The notes below the pieces were generated by a model. The model had not been told where the DNA came from, made no database searches, and saw nothing but the letters and a program-made list of their open reading frames with translations. The position numbers and the translations under genes are program-made. Below, in pieces: positions 1-12,789 of a stretch of 64,000 nucleotides of DNA. Position 1 is the first letter of the stretch. Each line of letters begins with the position of its first letter. This DNA is from Monodelphis domestica (taxonomy: Eukaryota; Chordata; Mammalia; Didelphimorphia; Didelphidae), in the NCBI RefSeq assembly GCF_027887165.1, contig NC_077232.1:79249483-79313482 (forward strand), read 5' to 3'.

Positions 1-63
1 TTATATATATATGTGTATGGATATACATATATATAAACATACATATCTATACATATATCTATC
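1..63. repeat. AT-rich TA/ATAC microsatellite at window edge
   Basis: Degenerate alternating TA and ATAC repeats fill the first 63 bases. The left boundary is cut by the window. Confidence 0.8.
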
Positions 64-742
64 TTGAAAGTCAGGTTTAATTTTTAAACTTAGAATCTTC
101 TCTTTGTTTCTTTTTCTGCATTTTTATATTTATTAAATGACAGTAAACTTTTAAAGAAAATTTAGGTTAGTTTTATTTTGAAGTACAATATAGAAATCTG
201 GCATATATTGTACTTTTTGGAAATGATGTTTTTCCTCAGATGTTTTTACATTAGTGAAGTTAGTGTCCATTTTTGGAGAGTTTAATGTTGTATATTTCAT
301 TTAAACATAATATGGAATGTAGTTTGTGTTAGTAGCTAGATAAACCTGGCTTTTTCCGGGTCTTAAAAGTGTGGCTAGTGACCAGTGAAAGTGTTTCTCA
401 CCGACTTTTTGAGTGTTTCACTTAATAGAAGACAGTGAAACCCATTAATACAATGTTTTTTTTTGGAGCTTTTCATTTGGCCAAATTACTCAAATATTAC
501 TTGTAATTTTGTTGCTTGTGAAAAGAATCAAAATGATTAATTTGTATATGTTGCTCTGACATTTGGTTAACACAGTGGTATGAATATAGCCTGTATTTCC
601 CCCAAATGCCCCCCCCCCAACCTCGCTTGTATAATATCAGAGTGATATCTGTAAATCAGAATTTTTTTTACCTTAAGGGAGATTTCATTCTGGAATATAT
701 TTGGACCAGTAAAATCTTATCTAAGTGTTATTTGATACATTA
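64..742. other. NSD2 intron or alternative 3' UTR, no repeat recognised
   Basis: AT-rich unique sequence with one short poly-C run at about 609-618. No coding exon or repeat family is recognisable. It may belong to the terminal exon of the short NSD2 isoform. Confidence 0.4.
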
Positions 743-985
743 GATGGAGAGGGAGTTTGTTATAATGGATAGCTAACCTCAAGGCCCAGAAGACCTGGGT
801 TCAAATCTCACACCTGACACATACTGGCTGTGTGATCTTAGGCAAGTCATTTAACTACTCAGTACTCTAGGAAACTCTATGACTAAATTTGTAGAGAAAG
901 TGCCAACCTGGATTGGTTGGAGAAACAGTTCCTCACTGGGAGCACCACATATGGATTAAATCATAGATCCAATCCCTGTCCTTAA
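743..985 (+). repeat. CORE-SINE, MIR-like (family C)
   Basis: It contains the tRNA-derived B-box type segment GGGTTCAAATC, then the conserved core CTGTGTGATCTTAGGCAAGTCA. The long tail (AGAGAAAGTGCCAACCTG, then CAATCCCTGTCC) is shared with copies at 6275 and 16300. It is old, with many substitutions. Confidence 0.75.
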
Positions 986-3900
986 TCTTATCCCCTTTGA
1001 CATATTCTGAAATGTGATCAGTGACTCTAAATTGATTCACCAATTCTAATAACCAGTTTTATTAAGATATCTGGTCTTCAAGAAGCTAACTTTTATTTTA
1101 AATAGGAAGTTAGTGTGAATCAGCTAGCATCTTAAAATTATTAAATTTAACAAACTTGTCTTCCCAGCTACCACTGTAACATCATAATTTAACCAGGGAT
1201 TCACAAATCTAATTGTTATTTTGTTCATTATTTGCAAATCATATAATAATTGTCATTCTAAAAAATGATATAGGCTTCATCTTGTAAAGAAGTTTGTTAA
1301 AAATTTAAATGAATCTTAATCTTTTAAGAACTTAGATAAAATGTTTTTTTATTTATATCAAACTATTACCATCAAAATTACTCCTGCCTCAATATTCCTG
1401 TATTACTTCTAAATAACTATTTAATTGTGTTAACTTAATTTTTTGTCAAGATTGGTCAGGTTATTTAGAACATTTTTAAGGGCATATTAAAAAAAAAACA
1501 CTTCCCTTTTTCTCCTCCCAAGACAAGTTTTAAAAAACGTTTTCAACCTAATTTCATTAGTTGACATCTTTAGATTACAGCTATTGGAAAAAAATATTAA
1601 CTGTTTCAAAGAAAAATAGATAAAAATTAAGTTTTAAAAGTGGAAAGAGCCACAAAATCTAAGTACTTAAAAATAACTGGTAAATATGAAAACAGCTAGA
1701 ATAGTCTTTAAAGTAGTCTTGTGTCCATTCAACTACTACATTTTTCTTTTTCCAAATGCATCATATTGGATATGGAATAGTTCATATATACCGTATACTG
1801 GGATTTTGGGACTGTGTTCATAGGATCCATAAAGGTGAATTTATCGTTTTCACAATTGGCGTCTCTGAGTAAGTAATGTTATATGATAAAGTAGAGGTGA
1901 AGTCTCACTCTTTAGTAAAGAAACTATATCCTGTATTTATCTGTCTACATTTACTACTATATTTGCTAGTGCTTTGCTAAATAGTCATTGGCATATAGCT
2001 CCCATAAAAATGAGTGGAAAAAGAGGCTAGAACACATGATACAAGTTAGAAAATTCTGGAATTGTACTTTTACTGATTGTATCTTTGTAAGGTTTCATTT
2101 TTATATATTATCCTGTATGTATAATACTCTTCCAAATATTAGAAAATTAACTTAATATTTTGTCTTTTAAAGTTTATACATGCATTAAAAAAGTGTATTC
2201 AGTGTTCTTCCTTAAACACACTTTGTTAATTTTAGGAAATATCTTCTCCAAGTGGAAACATGCTAACTTTTTCTGTAAATTTTAAATAAAAGGTGCTGCT
2301 TCTTCCTCTGTACCAGGACTGGTGTGTGTTTTCTGTCTCTATCCCTACCCATTTTTTTCTGCTTCTAAATTTGTTTCAAAGTAGTATCAACATGGTTTAG
2401 TGGATAAAGCTACCAAGTTGAGTTTCTGGTTAATGTCCCGTATTACTCCTTATTGTATTTCAGTTTCTGTCTCTAGAATGGTTTGTAAATTGCTTGGAGG
2501 GTCTTCTTCCCTTGAAAGCTACAAAGCTACCTATGGTGTAGTAAGTGATAATACCACATAATTAAGTTTGTGTTTTGTTAGGCTGCCCCAGTAAGAAACA
2601 GGTTGTTTGCTTGTACCAACATAAATAGGACACTTTGTGTTCCCATATGTAAAAATGCTATTAACTTGATGTGGAACTGTAGTAATAATATAAAATTTGG
2701 GACTTAAATTCAAAGTATTTTTAAAATTGCTGTTTCCATATTTGCAGAATATCAAAGGAATGCTAAAAGAATAATAGGAAAAAACTTAATGTAAAATACT
2801 AAACAAATGCTCATTGTTGTTAGAATTAGTTTAAAGCTAGTTAGCAAGCCATATTTAAATACATCAAAGTCAATTATATTCACTTATTTTAAAAATCAAA
2901 ACGAGGCTTCTTGTTATCAATTCCCATTTCCCCAGAAAATAGTCGATAGCATAAGGATAAAAAGGTTACTAGAAAATTTCTCTTAGTACTAATTTAAAAT
3001 TGGGGAAATACTTAGTGATATCCTATTAAATGCAAATTATATAAATATGGGTATTAAATGATTTGCTAAAAGTCAATCTTTAGTGTAAAGTTAATGTATG
3101 TATAGGAGCCTATGTAATTGAGTGAATTAGTTGGTATTTTTGCAGGAATGTAGACCTATCACTAAATTCTATAGTTACCTGCATATAGTTTTGTAGATCC
3201 ATTACTTTGCACAATGATGCATGTATGAATGTTGTGATGTAGAATCATGTAAAAGCTTCCACATCAGGTATCTAAAAGTTTTGTTGTTAAAAAGATCATT
3301 AAAAGTCTTTAACAAAAATAGCTAAATGGCAAAGGTTTCCCTTGTTCTCATTTAAGCATGTAAGAACTTAATTTTGGAAGTCTGACTTCTGAAAATAATC
3401 AGTGGTGGGTGGGAAGTATTCACCCAATCCAGATTATTTTTAATAATAAGAGGGTGGTACATATAGTATGGCTAAACAAAAAATCCATAAATTTGGCCAA
3501 TAGTTTGAATTTTTTCCTCCCAAACTTTTCTTTCTTTCTTTCTTCCTTTTTAAACCAGAATTGTTAAGTAAAATGGACAGATTTGACTTCACCTTCTCTT
3601 CACCTTCTCTCCCTTCAGCTACCCACCCTCTGGGGGAGGTACTAATGAGCTGTGAAATGTCCCAAAGACAAGCATTGGGGAGAAGAAGAGAAACAGAGGA
3701 CATGGATAATCCACAAACTTGATAATAAGTCTCAAAAACCAAGTTCAGTCAATACTTTTAAGAAATATTAGAAAAGGAGTATATCCCATTTTGAACAATT
3801 TTCTAAACCCCCTTAAAGCTGAATTTTGGCACTTCAGAAATAAATTAAAAAGGAGTAAATTTGTGGGGCTTGAACATTTGCTCCAAATTTTACTTAAGAA

Positions 3901-4301
3901 GAAAATCCAGACATTTTCTATTAACATCTTTTACTGTATATCTGTATATATTTGAATTTGTTTGAGACTGAAGTAGTCTAGTGGGGAAAGTCAAAGCCTC
4001 AAATTTTAAGAATGTGTTATATTTTCAAATATAGAACAGCATTGATATTTTTGCTACTAAATAGTTAAATTATAAGAATATTTAAGAATGTTGCTAGATT
4101 TTAGGCAATAATACAACTTCTATACATGTATGTATAAAAGTTGTCATTTAAATTAAGTAACAAAGGGAAATGTTTATAAGGTGTTTTGTTTGTATATTAA
4201 ATCACTTAACAATAACTAGTGTCTTTTTTAAAGCAGACTATGACCCCTCGTTTTTTTTCCAATGGCTATAGTGAAATATAATCCATACACTTCATCTTCA
4301 G
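986..4301. other. NSD2 intron, unique AT-rich sequence
   Basis: Apart from the poly(A) site near 2285, I see no exon and no recognisable SINE or LINE in these 3.3 kb. Short open frames (for example at 3440-3742 on the - strand) carry no known motif and no splice context. Confidence 0.5.
2285..2330 (+). terminator. NSD2: Intronic polyadenylation site (AATAAA plus GU-rich element)
   Basis: AATAAA at 2285-2290 is followed about 30 nt later by GGTGTGTGTTTTCTGTCTC, a strong GU/U-rich downstream element. The site lies in the intron just before the exon at human residue 628. The known short NSD2 isoform (MMSET I, 647 residues) diverges at about this point and ends on an intronic terminal exon. I therefore read this as its probable 3' end. 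Confidence 0.5.
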
Positions 4302-4433
4302 ATCTCAGATGGTCAAGGAGATGAACCTTCAGAGTCCCCATATGAAAGTGCAGATGAAACTCAAACTGAAATATCTATATCTTCCAAAAAGTCTGAGCGA
4401 GGAACCACAGCTAAAAAGGAATACGTTTGTCAG
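4302..4433 (+). CDS. NSD2: NSD2 coding exon, acidic/serine linker before PHD1
   Basis: This 132-nt exon sits between acceptor cttcatcttcag and donor CAG/gtaagc, phase 0 on both sides. It reads [20 protein letters not shown] and then a serine/lysine stretch, ending in KKEYVCQ. The last Cys is the first zinc ligand of PHD finger 1. The acidic, serine-rich run is typical of the NSD2 linker at about residues 628-671. The short NSD2 isoform must leave the long form before this exon. Confidence 0.93.
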
Positions 4434-4694
4434 GTAAGCTGAACGCTTTCATTCATCATTTTGTTATTGCTGAGTGGCTTTTGATTGAGTTTGGACTGTC
4501 ATTATTTTTGTTTTTGTGAGCCTCTTGCATTTTGAATGACTATCAAGATATAATCTATTGTAGAATATGTAATTAAGTTGCCTTAACTAGTTGTGATCCT
4601 TGATTTATAAATTTGGTGTCAGTGCCTTTAAACCAAAATATTAATGATGTGAAAGTTGCTATGATTATTTTTCTTTGTGTCTGACTTGAAATTT

Positions 4695-4911
4695 ATTTTT
4701 TTTGTTGTTTTTAATTTTAAACCCTTACCTTTTGTCTTAGAATCAACACTGTATACTGATTCCAAGGCAGAAGAGTGGTAAGGGCGAGGCATTGGGGGTT
4801 AAGTGACTTGCCCAGGGTCGCACAGCTGGGAAGTGTCTGAGGCCAGATTTGAACCTAGGACCTCCTATCTCTGTGCCTAACTCTCAATCCACTGAGCCAC
4901 CTAGCTGCCCC
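4695..4911 (-). repeat. Marsupial tRNA-derived SINE (family A), with 14-bp TSD
   Basis: This is the reverse complement of the abundant marsupial SINE that starts GGGCAGCTGGGTAGCTCAGT and ends AAGGTAAGGGTTT. It is flanked by the perfect duplication CTGACTTGAAATTT (4681-4694 and 4912-4925), which proves target-primed retrotransposition into the NSD2 intron. Confidence 0.93.
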
Positions 4912-5136
4912 CTGACTTGAAATTTCTTAATAAAGTCCATATAGTTTTAGGTAAATTTGAGATTAGCTAGACAATGGCAGTGTTTCTAATTTAAACTGGT
5001 TTATAAATACTTAACGATCTATAGTATTTTGTATGTGTGTTTTCCCCTGAATAGCAAACTAGGTTTAGGAATAGAAAAATGGAGAGAGGGGGAAAAGGAC
5101 TTTGTAAATATATTATTTCTGCTTTCTTTTTAAAAG

Positions 5137-5260
5137 CTTTGTGAGAAATCTGGCAATCTTCTACTTTGTGAGGGACCGTGTTATGGAGCCTTTCATTTAT
5201 CCTGCCTTGGGCTTTCTAGACGACCAGAAGGAAAATTCATTTGTAGTGAATGTACTTCAG
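5137..5260 (+). CDS. NSD2: NSD2 coding exon, PHD finger 1
   Basis: The exon starts after ctttctttttaaaag and reads [20 protein letters not shown] and onward to the cysteines of FICSECTSG. It supplies most of the first PHD finger, which binds zinc and contributes to chromatin targeting. It is 124 nt and ends in phase 1 at TCAG. The donor that follows is GCAAGT rather than GT. Only this boundary keeps the next exon in frame, because the Gly codon is split as G/GG. Confidence 0.93.
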
Positions 5261-6274
5261 GCAAGTTTTTTATTCAGTCTTTTAAAAAAAAGTTTTTATC
5301 TTTAAAAAGAAAAATGAACAAAATTTCTCCAGTGATAGTATTCTGTTTTTACTTCAAGCTTCTAGATAATAAGATCTTAATAGAGAATACATAACATATA
5401 TTTTTAATTTATGTGATATATGTTATATACGTATATATATAGTGATGTGTGTGTTTGAACTGTTTCTGAAATTGTTGTGCCTAAGATATTAATAGAAACA
5501 AATAATACCCATTTCCCTTGACACCATTGCTTCCTGTTCCTTTTTTTTCAATCTTGAGTCCTCTCGCTATCAAAATTCTCTTGTTCCTGATGCTTTCTAG
5601 AATTTTCATATTATTGCAAATCAAGTGATTGCTATATGTGCTCTTTACATTTCCCCTGAATTATAACATTAAGCAGTAAATAATGCTACATTTTAAAAGA
5701 TGGTTTTGTTTTAAAAGATGATGATTATTGAATTAAAATTGAATTATACTTTTAACTTCAATCTTGAATTTTTTTGCAGAATAACTTATTCAATTGTCAG
5801 TTTGAAAACTAGAATGCTAAAAAATGTTTCCTTGAGGTTTATCACCTGGAAGGACATTAGAGTCAAAATTGTGTGCAAATAAAATTAACTCATTGTAAAG
5901 AATATTAACTCTGACTATGCTAGAATTATGGTAGACATTGTTTTAATCAGTGGGTCATTGTTGGAGACTTGGAAATGTATCCATTAAAGGAAATAATTAT
6001 GATGACCAGAAACATCCATAAATGTATATCTCAGTGTGACTCACTCATTTTCAGATTAAAATAAAACAAAATTATAATACTACCAGGGAAATTGGTGAGA
6101 TTTGAGATGTATTTCATTTTGATGATTTCTGAGAATTCTTTGTTGAAAACACTGTTAAATTTGATGAAATCACTATGGTGAAACCACATTAGTTTTAGTT
6201 GTTCAGTTTTGAGATTTTGGATAAGTATATTTCACCTCGGCTTTATTTTATCTACGTAGAAAGAGTTTGGAGAG

Positions 6275-6505
6275 GCAATCTGGCATAATAGAACATCCAG
6301 TCCTGTAGCAGACATATACTATTTGTTGTTATTTTTAGTAGATCATAGAGCTTCTTGATGCCCTATGCACTTTTTCAAAGAATGAGTTGTAGAACTGGTG
6401 CTGTTCTCCATTGGTAGTGAGGGGATGTTTCTTTACCAGGATACCGATGAGATCACAACATCCCCAAATTAGAGACAGGCATTTCCATCCCCAACCCCAG
6501 TTATT
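6275..6505 (+). repeat. CORE-SINE family C, degraded
   Basis: The tail (GGTGCTGTTCTCCATTGGTA, then CCGATGAGATCACA, then CATCCCCAACCCC) aligns by eye with the other family C copies. The tRNA head is poorly preserved. Confidence 0.5.
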
Positions 6506-6651
6506 TAAAAGAAAAGGATTGGTAAAGCAAATTATACAATAAGATTAAAAGGGAGCTAGGAAAGCATTTTTATACAATTGTAAATTCTAATGCTTTTTTA
6601 TATAAGAATCTTATTATCAGATGATACTTTTTTCCATAGTACTATTTGTGG

Positions 6652-6810
6652 TTTTTTAGACCCTTACCTTCTGTCTTAGAATCAAATATTATGTATTGGT
6701 TCCCAGGCAGAAGAGTGGTAAGGGCTAGGCAATGGGGGTTAAGTGACTTGGCCAGCGTCATACAACTAGGCCTGGCTCTCAGTCTTAGTGAGGTTACACA
6801 GCTGTCCCCC
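6652..6810 (-). repeat. Family A SINE, internally deleted
   Basis: It begins GACCCTTACCTTCTGTCTTA and has the GTTAAGTGACTTGGCCAG core, but lacks part of the middle before the CTGTCCCCC end. No clear duplication is seen. Confidence 0.85.
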
Positions 6811-7443
6811 TTTCTATAATACTGTTAACAGTTTTAATTACTCCATACTCTTACGAGGTATAAAATAGCATTTCTTCCAAATTATTCTATCTTTAGACTT
6901 TATACTAATTTAGTTATTATTCTGTCAAATTTTACAATATACATAATAATTCATAACCCTTTTATCCAAGAGTCATGAAACTAGATCTCTCTAAAAGTAC
7001 AAAAGGCTTCCTTAGGAAATTTTGATTTTCCCTTCAGTGGAGGTCTTCAAGCAAATTCTGAATGACTACAGACTGGAGTTATTGTAGAGTGGATTATTAT
7101 TAAAGTTTGGGCTGAATTGGCTTACAACTCTGATATATTATGATTCTGTGAGAAAACAAATTGCATCACATTCTTTGTTTTTCCTGCTATGTCTGTGTAT
7201 TCTGGCTGATACTTTGAAGAATGATTACCTATTTATAAGGCTAAATAGAACTATTATCTAAATGTTTTACTTCTTTTCTTCTACCCCCTCAAAAGAACTA
7301 GAAAATGTAACCCCGTTAGAAAGGGAACATCATTAGCCTTTGCTAAAACTACTGCAAGAAATTTTAGAATTACTTAACTGTAACCTAATTTAACTTAATA
7401 TTAATACTTCTCTACACCCAACTTTCCCTTTAATCATTATTAG

Positions 7444-7644
7444 GGATTCATTCGTGTTTTGTTTGTAAGGAGAAAAAAACAGAAGTGAAACGCTGTGTTG
7501 TATCCCAGTGTGGAAAATTTTACCATGAAGCATGTGTGAAAAAATACCACCTTACTGTATTTGAGAGCCGAGGATTTCGTTGTCCCCTCCACAGCTGTGT
7601 CAGCTGTCATGTAACAAATCCTTCAAATCCAAGATCATCAAAAG
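7444..7644 (+). CDS. NSD2: NSD2 coding exon, second PHD segment
   Basis: This 201-nt exon lies between acceptor aatcattattag and donor AAAAG/gtattc. It encodes IHSCFVCKE..., then [18 protein letters not shown] and [17 protein letters not shown]. Paired cysteines and the histidine of a second PHD-type zinc finger are all present. It corresponds to about residues 713-779. Confidence 0.93.
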
Positions 7645-7719
7645 GTATTCTGTTGTTATTCAGTGGTTTCAGTTGTATCTGACTCTTAAGCCTTCATTGG
7701 AGGGAAGGGTTCTTTTTTT

Positions 7720-7962
7720 TTTTAACTTTAGTTTATTTGTCTTTTTATTTGGGGGTTTTGATTTTATATGAGTATTTTCTTGCAACAGTGACCAAGATGG
7801 AAGTATCCCCTGCATGATCATACATGCACAACCCAGAAAAAAAATTGCTTACCATCTCCAGGAATGAGGGACAGAAGGGAGGGAGGAAGACAATCTGGAC
7901 CATATTGTGGAAAATTGTTATTGCATGTAATTGGGAAAATAAAATATCTTTGAAAAAACATT
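7720..7962 (+). mobile_element. L1 3' end, 5'-truncated
   Basis: It carries the marsupial L1 3' UTR signature: TTTTATATGAGTATTTTCTTGCAA..., a purine-rich GGGAGGGAGGAAG tract, then TGTAATTGGGAAAATAAAATA and an A-rich end. Confidence 0.75.
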
Positions 7963-7969
7963 TCAGGCA

Positions 7970-8190
7970 TCCTCAAGATAAGAACCCATTTGGAACTTTC
8001 TTAAAGATACTGGACTGGCTTGCCATTTCCTTCTCTAGCTCATTTTTTGTAATTTAGGAATTGAGGCAAACAAGATTGAGTGATTTGCCCAGGATCACAT
8101 AGTTAGAAGGTGTCCAAATTCAGATTGAATTTAGGAATATGAGTTTTCCTGATAACAGGTTTGGCACTGTGTCACCTACCTGCCCTTCGC
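7970..8190 (-). repeat. CORE-SINE family B
   Basis: It reads ...ACTGGCTTGCCATTTCCTTC..., then GAGGCAAACAAGATTGAGTG, the core GATTTGCCCAGGATCACA, and TCACCTACCTGCCC. Related copies lie at 25420 and 33830, all in the same orientation. Confidence 0.8.
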
Positions 8191-8474
8191 TTATTAACAG
8201 CCATGGTAAGATTAATTTTTCTTCAGATAATATCAGTGAGTTTTTAGTTTTGAAAAAAAAATCAACCTTAAAATTTATAATAGGGCTCTCCTAGTTTCAT
8301 AGATTTTTTTCTCTTTTACCTGTTGAACATGCAATACTAGACAAGTGCTGTTGATAACTCTCCCTCCCTCTAAAAAAAACCCTTCAAACTTTCTTTTTTC
8401 CTTGATTTTTGTTCTCTTCATCTTAAATGAGAGAAAACTTGTTAGACATTCTTTGATGGTGGTTTTAACATTTT

Positions 8475-8669
8475 TTTTAAAACCCTTACCTTCCGTCGAG
8501 TCAATACTGTGTATTGGCTCCAAGACAGAAGAGTGGTAAGGGCTGGGCAATGGGGGTCAAGTGACTTGCCCAGGGTCACACAGCTGGGAAGTGTCTGAGG
8601 TCAGATTTGAACCTAGGACCTCCCATTTCTAGGCCTGACTCAATCAACTGAGCCACCCAGCTGCCCCCA
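8475..8669 (-). repeat. Family A SINE with 14-bp TSD
   Basis: A full-length reverse-oriented copy with little divergence. The duplication GGTTTTAACATTTT is at 8461-8474 and 8670-8683. Confidence 0.93.
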
Positions 8670-8689
8670 GGTTTTAACATTTTAATTGA

Positions 8690-9376
<687 letters not shown>

Positions 9377-9595
9377 TAATTTATATTCAATCTATTGTTT
9401 GGAGAGTTTATATCATTCTACTGAAATTAACATACAAACATTTTTGTAGTTGGTGATATTGTGGAAGAGAATATTTCAAACTATAATTAGAGCAAAATGT
9501 AGTGGTATATAAACTATAACAAACTTTTATTTAATATATCAGGATATTAGCATTCACAGTGTTATGGTCTTTTTGAATTAGAATTTCATAGTCAA

Positions 9596-9640
9596 ATATA
9601 TATATATGATATATATATATAATATATATGTATATATAAA
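9596..9640. repeat. (TA)n microsatellite
   Basis: About 45 bases of nearly pure TA with a few G interruptions, in the intron before the PHD3 exon. Confidence 0.9.
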
Positions 9641-9672
9641 ATTAATTTTGTTACATGTCATAACAAAGTTAA

Positions 9673-9891
<219 letters not shown>

Positions 9892-10040
9892 TGATGTGTA
9901 GAAATTCCTGTTGATTATGTTTATTTTTTCTCTTTCAGTCTGTTTCAGTTAGATTAAATTGTAAAAAAATAACAACCTATTTAAAAGTGTTATTAGTATA
10001 CATGAAAGGTTTTAAAATATATTATTTTTTTGTCATTTAG

Positions 10041-10246
10041 ATGGTGGCCTGCAGAAGTTTGCCATCCAAAAAATGTTCCTCCAAATATTCAGAAAATGAA
10101 GCATGAGATTGGAGAATTCCCCGTGTTTTTCTTTGGGTCTAAAGATTATTACTGGACACATCAGGCACGAGTCTTTCCCTATATGGAAGGAGATCGGGGA
10201 AGCAGATATCAAGGAATTAAAGGAATCGGAAAAGTCTTCAAAAATG
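10041..10246 (+). CDS. NSD2: NSD2 coding exon, core of PWWP2
   Basis: This 206-nt exon begins with the WWPAEVCHP motif of the PWWP fold and continues through [20 protein letters not shown] and [12 protein letters not shown] to VFKN. PWWP domains read methylated H3K36 on nucleosomes. The acceptor is gtcatttag and the donor is AAATG/gtattg, phase 1. Confidence 0.94.
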
Positions 10247-10689
10247 GTATTGAACTCCAAACAATGCTGTTTGGTTTTTTCTAAAATGTCTTATGTTCAC
10301 TCCTTTGACAATCATCTATCTTTCCTTTTTTCTTTGAAACCATACAGAGAAAGGAAATAGAGTAAGCATGTTGAATTGCATTTTAAGAAATAAAAGAAAA
10401 ACTAAATTGTTTGCAAATACTATGTTGAGATTATTTTTTTTTATACTAGAGTAAAATAATTTGTACAAAGCTATGTCCTTTGGTACTCCATGGTATACAT
10501 GATTATTAAGGTTCCTATTGATCCATTTTTTTTTGGACACTCAGAGAATTTGGAGTCAATATAGTATATCTTCATGTTAGTCTGATTTTATTGCAAAGGA
10601 AAAAAAGAGACTATTGACATCATATTGTTTTACATTGCTGTTTCTGCTACTAACACAGCCTTTTGCTTTTTGTTTTGTGTGGTCTGAAA

Positions 10690-11224
10690 TCCTCCTTAAA
10701 AGAAGCTTTGCCCCACCAAATTGGATGTGAGAGATAGTGAGGAGTTCAGTATGACAATTAGATCACAAGGTGACTGAGAGGATAGTAGAATGAAGGTGAT
10801 ATCCCAAATAGTGATAGGGAAGTTTTGAGGGGAAAATAATAGAGTTCTGTTTTGAACATGTTGAGTTTAAAATATCTACAGGACATTGAGTTTAAGATGT
10901 CTAGCAGACAATCGAGATGACCAGAAAAAGGTTAAGACTGGATTATTAGAATTTTGAGTTACCAGCAAAGACATACATGATAATTGAGTCCATGGTAGCT
11001 GATGAGATTTTTAAATGAAGTAGTATAGAAGAAGGAAAAAGGGTGTAGGGCAGAGCCCTGTGGGACACACATGGTTAGTGAATAACTTAGATGAAAATCC
11101 AGCAGAAGAGATTGAGAAAAAGTAGGCATATAGGTAAAAGGATAATCAGGAAAGTAGTATCACAAAATCCTAGAAGAGGGAACAAGAGTATCAAGGAGAA
11201 GGTAACCCTTCTTATTTGAATTTT
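10690..11224 (+). repeat. Long marsupial interspersed repeat (family D), middle to 3' part
   Basis: Phrases such as AACATGTTGAGTTTAAAATA, TGATGAGATTTTTAAATGAAGTAG and AGAGCCCTGTGGGACACACA recur at 44.1 kb, and other parts of the same unit at 17.7, 25.7, 41.9, 53.6 and 60.6 kb. I recognise it as a recurrent, non-coding, roughly 1-kb marsupial repeat but cannot give its database name. Confidence 0.6.
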
Positions 11225-11670
11225 AAAACTTCATAATCTGGCCCCCTTCTCTTTTCTAGCTTTCTTACATGTTACTCGCCTCAGCATTTTATGTGTGGTA
11301 TCTCAAAGACACTTTCTCTCTTAACTCAGTACTTTTTCACTATCTTACATGCCTAGAATTCTCTCTCCTAGTCTCCACATGTCTTGGCTTCTCTGACTTG
11401 GCTCCATTTGTAATCTTAGTTAAAGTGCCTTCTGCAAAAAGCCTTTTCCCAATCCCCCTTAATGCTGATGCTTTTCCTTCTGCATATTTTATCTCCAATT
11501 ACTCAGTATAAATCTTATTGCATATATAACATAATTGTCTTCATGTTGATTCTTCTATTAGTCTCTTTGAAAGCAGGGATTCCTTTTGGCTTTTTTTTTA
11601 ATATCCCCAGTGCTTAGAATAGTGTCTGGTACATAGTAAGCATTTTATAAGTGCTTGATGACTTGAAATT
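11225..11670 (+). mobile_element. L2 LINE 3' end
   Basis: The order of segments is that of the L2 tail: TAATCTGGCCCCCTTCTC, then TTAGTTAAAGTGCCTTCTGCA, then GAAAGCAGGGATTCC, then CCAGTGCTTAGAATAGTGTC and CATAGTAAGCATTTTATAAG. It is ancient and diverged. Confidence 0.8.
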
Positions 11671-11784
11671 TTTGTTTGTTTTAAAAGTTCTCTTTTCTAA
11701 TATTTGTGAATGTTTATTCTTATTGATGAGATTTTAACTTTCATTTTAAAAGGGTTTTTTTAATGCTCTAAATGACTTGAATAG

Positions 11785-12655
11785 ATAAATGCAAATTAAA
11801 ACAACTCTAAGTTACCACCTCACACCAATCAAATTGGTTAATATAACAGAAAAAGAAAATAATAAATGCTGGAGGGAATATGGCATAATTGGGACATTAA
11901 TGCACTGCTGGTGGAGTTGTGAAGTTATCCAACCATTCTCGAGTGCAATTTGGAACTTTGCCCAAAGGACTTTAAAACTGAGCATACCCATTGATCCACT
12001 ACTAGGTCTATAACCCAGTGAGATTTAAAAAAGGGGGGAAGGGGCCTGCTTGTGCAAAAATATTTATAGTAGCTCCTTTTGTGGTGGCAAAGAATTGGAA
12101 ACTGAGGGAATATCCATCAGTTAGGGAATGGCTGAACAAATTGTGGTACATGTTGGTGATGGAATATTACTGTGCTATATAAAGAATGTTAAGGATGATT
12201 TAAGAAAAACCAGGAAAGACTGATATGAACTGATGCAAAGTTAAGTGAACAGAAACAGAATGTTGTACACAGGGCAATATTATATAATAAATATATTTGA
12301 ATGACTTAGCTATTGTTAGCAATACAGTGATCTAAGAAAGTTCCTAAGGATTAATGAAGAGAACTGATGGAGTCTGCATGCAGACTTAGAAATAGTATAT
12401 TCCACTTTATTTCTTCACTCTTCATTTTGTTTGTCCCAGTTCCCTTTCACCAAATGACTAATATGGAAAGATGCTTTACACTATTAAACATGTAAAATCT
12501 GTATGAGATTGCATGCTGTCTCAGGGAGGGAGGAAGGCGAAAAAGGGAAAGTGAGAACTTGGCTCAAAATTAAAAAAAAAAACCAAATGTTAAACATTTG
12601 CTTTTTTCATCTATTGAGGGGAAAAATAAAATATTATTAAAAGAGAAACAAAAAA
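11785..12655 (+). mobile_element. Marsupial L1 3' end
   Basis: It starts in TACCACCTCACACCAATCAA and continues through GGCATAATTGGGACATTAATG and GTGGTGGCAAAGAATTGG to GGTACATGTTGGTGATGGAATAT. This is the end of ORF2 and the 3' UTR of a marsupial L1. The frame is destroyed by stops, so it cannot move. Confidence 0.85.
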
Positions 12656-12789
12656 TGTTTAAAGGTTTAAATAAATTAATGATATTTAAATAAAATCGAG
12701 ATGAAAATATATTTCCAATTATGTGTATTTCTTGTATACTAAGACAGAGTTTGAAACTGGTAAACAGTCTATATTGAAAGTAAATTGTG

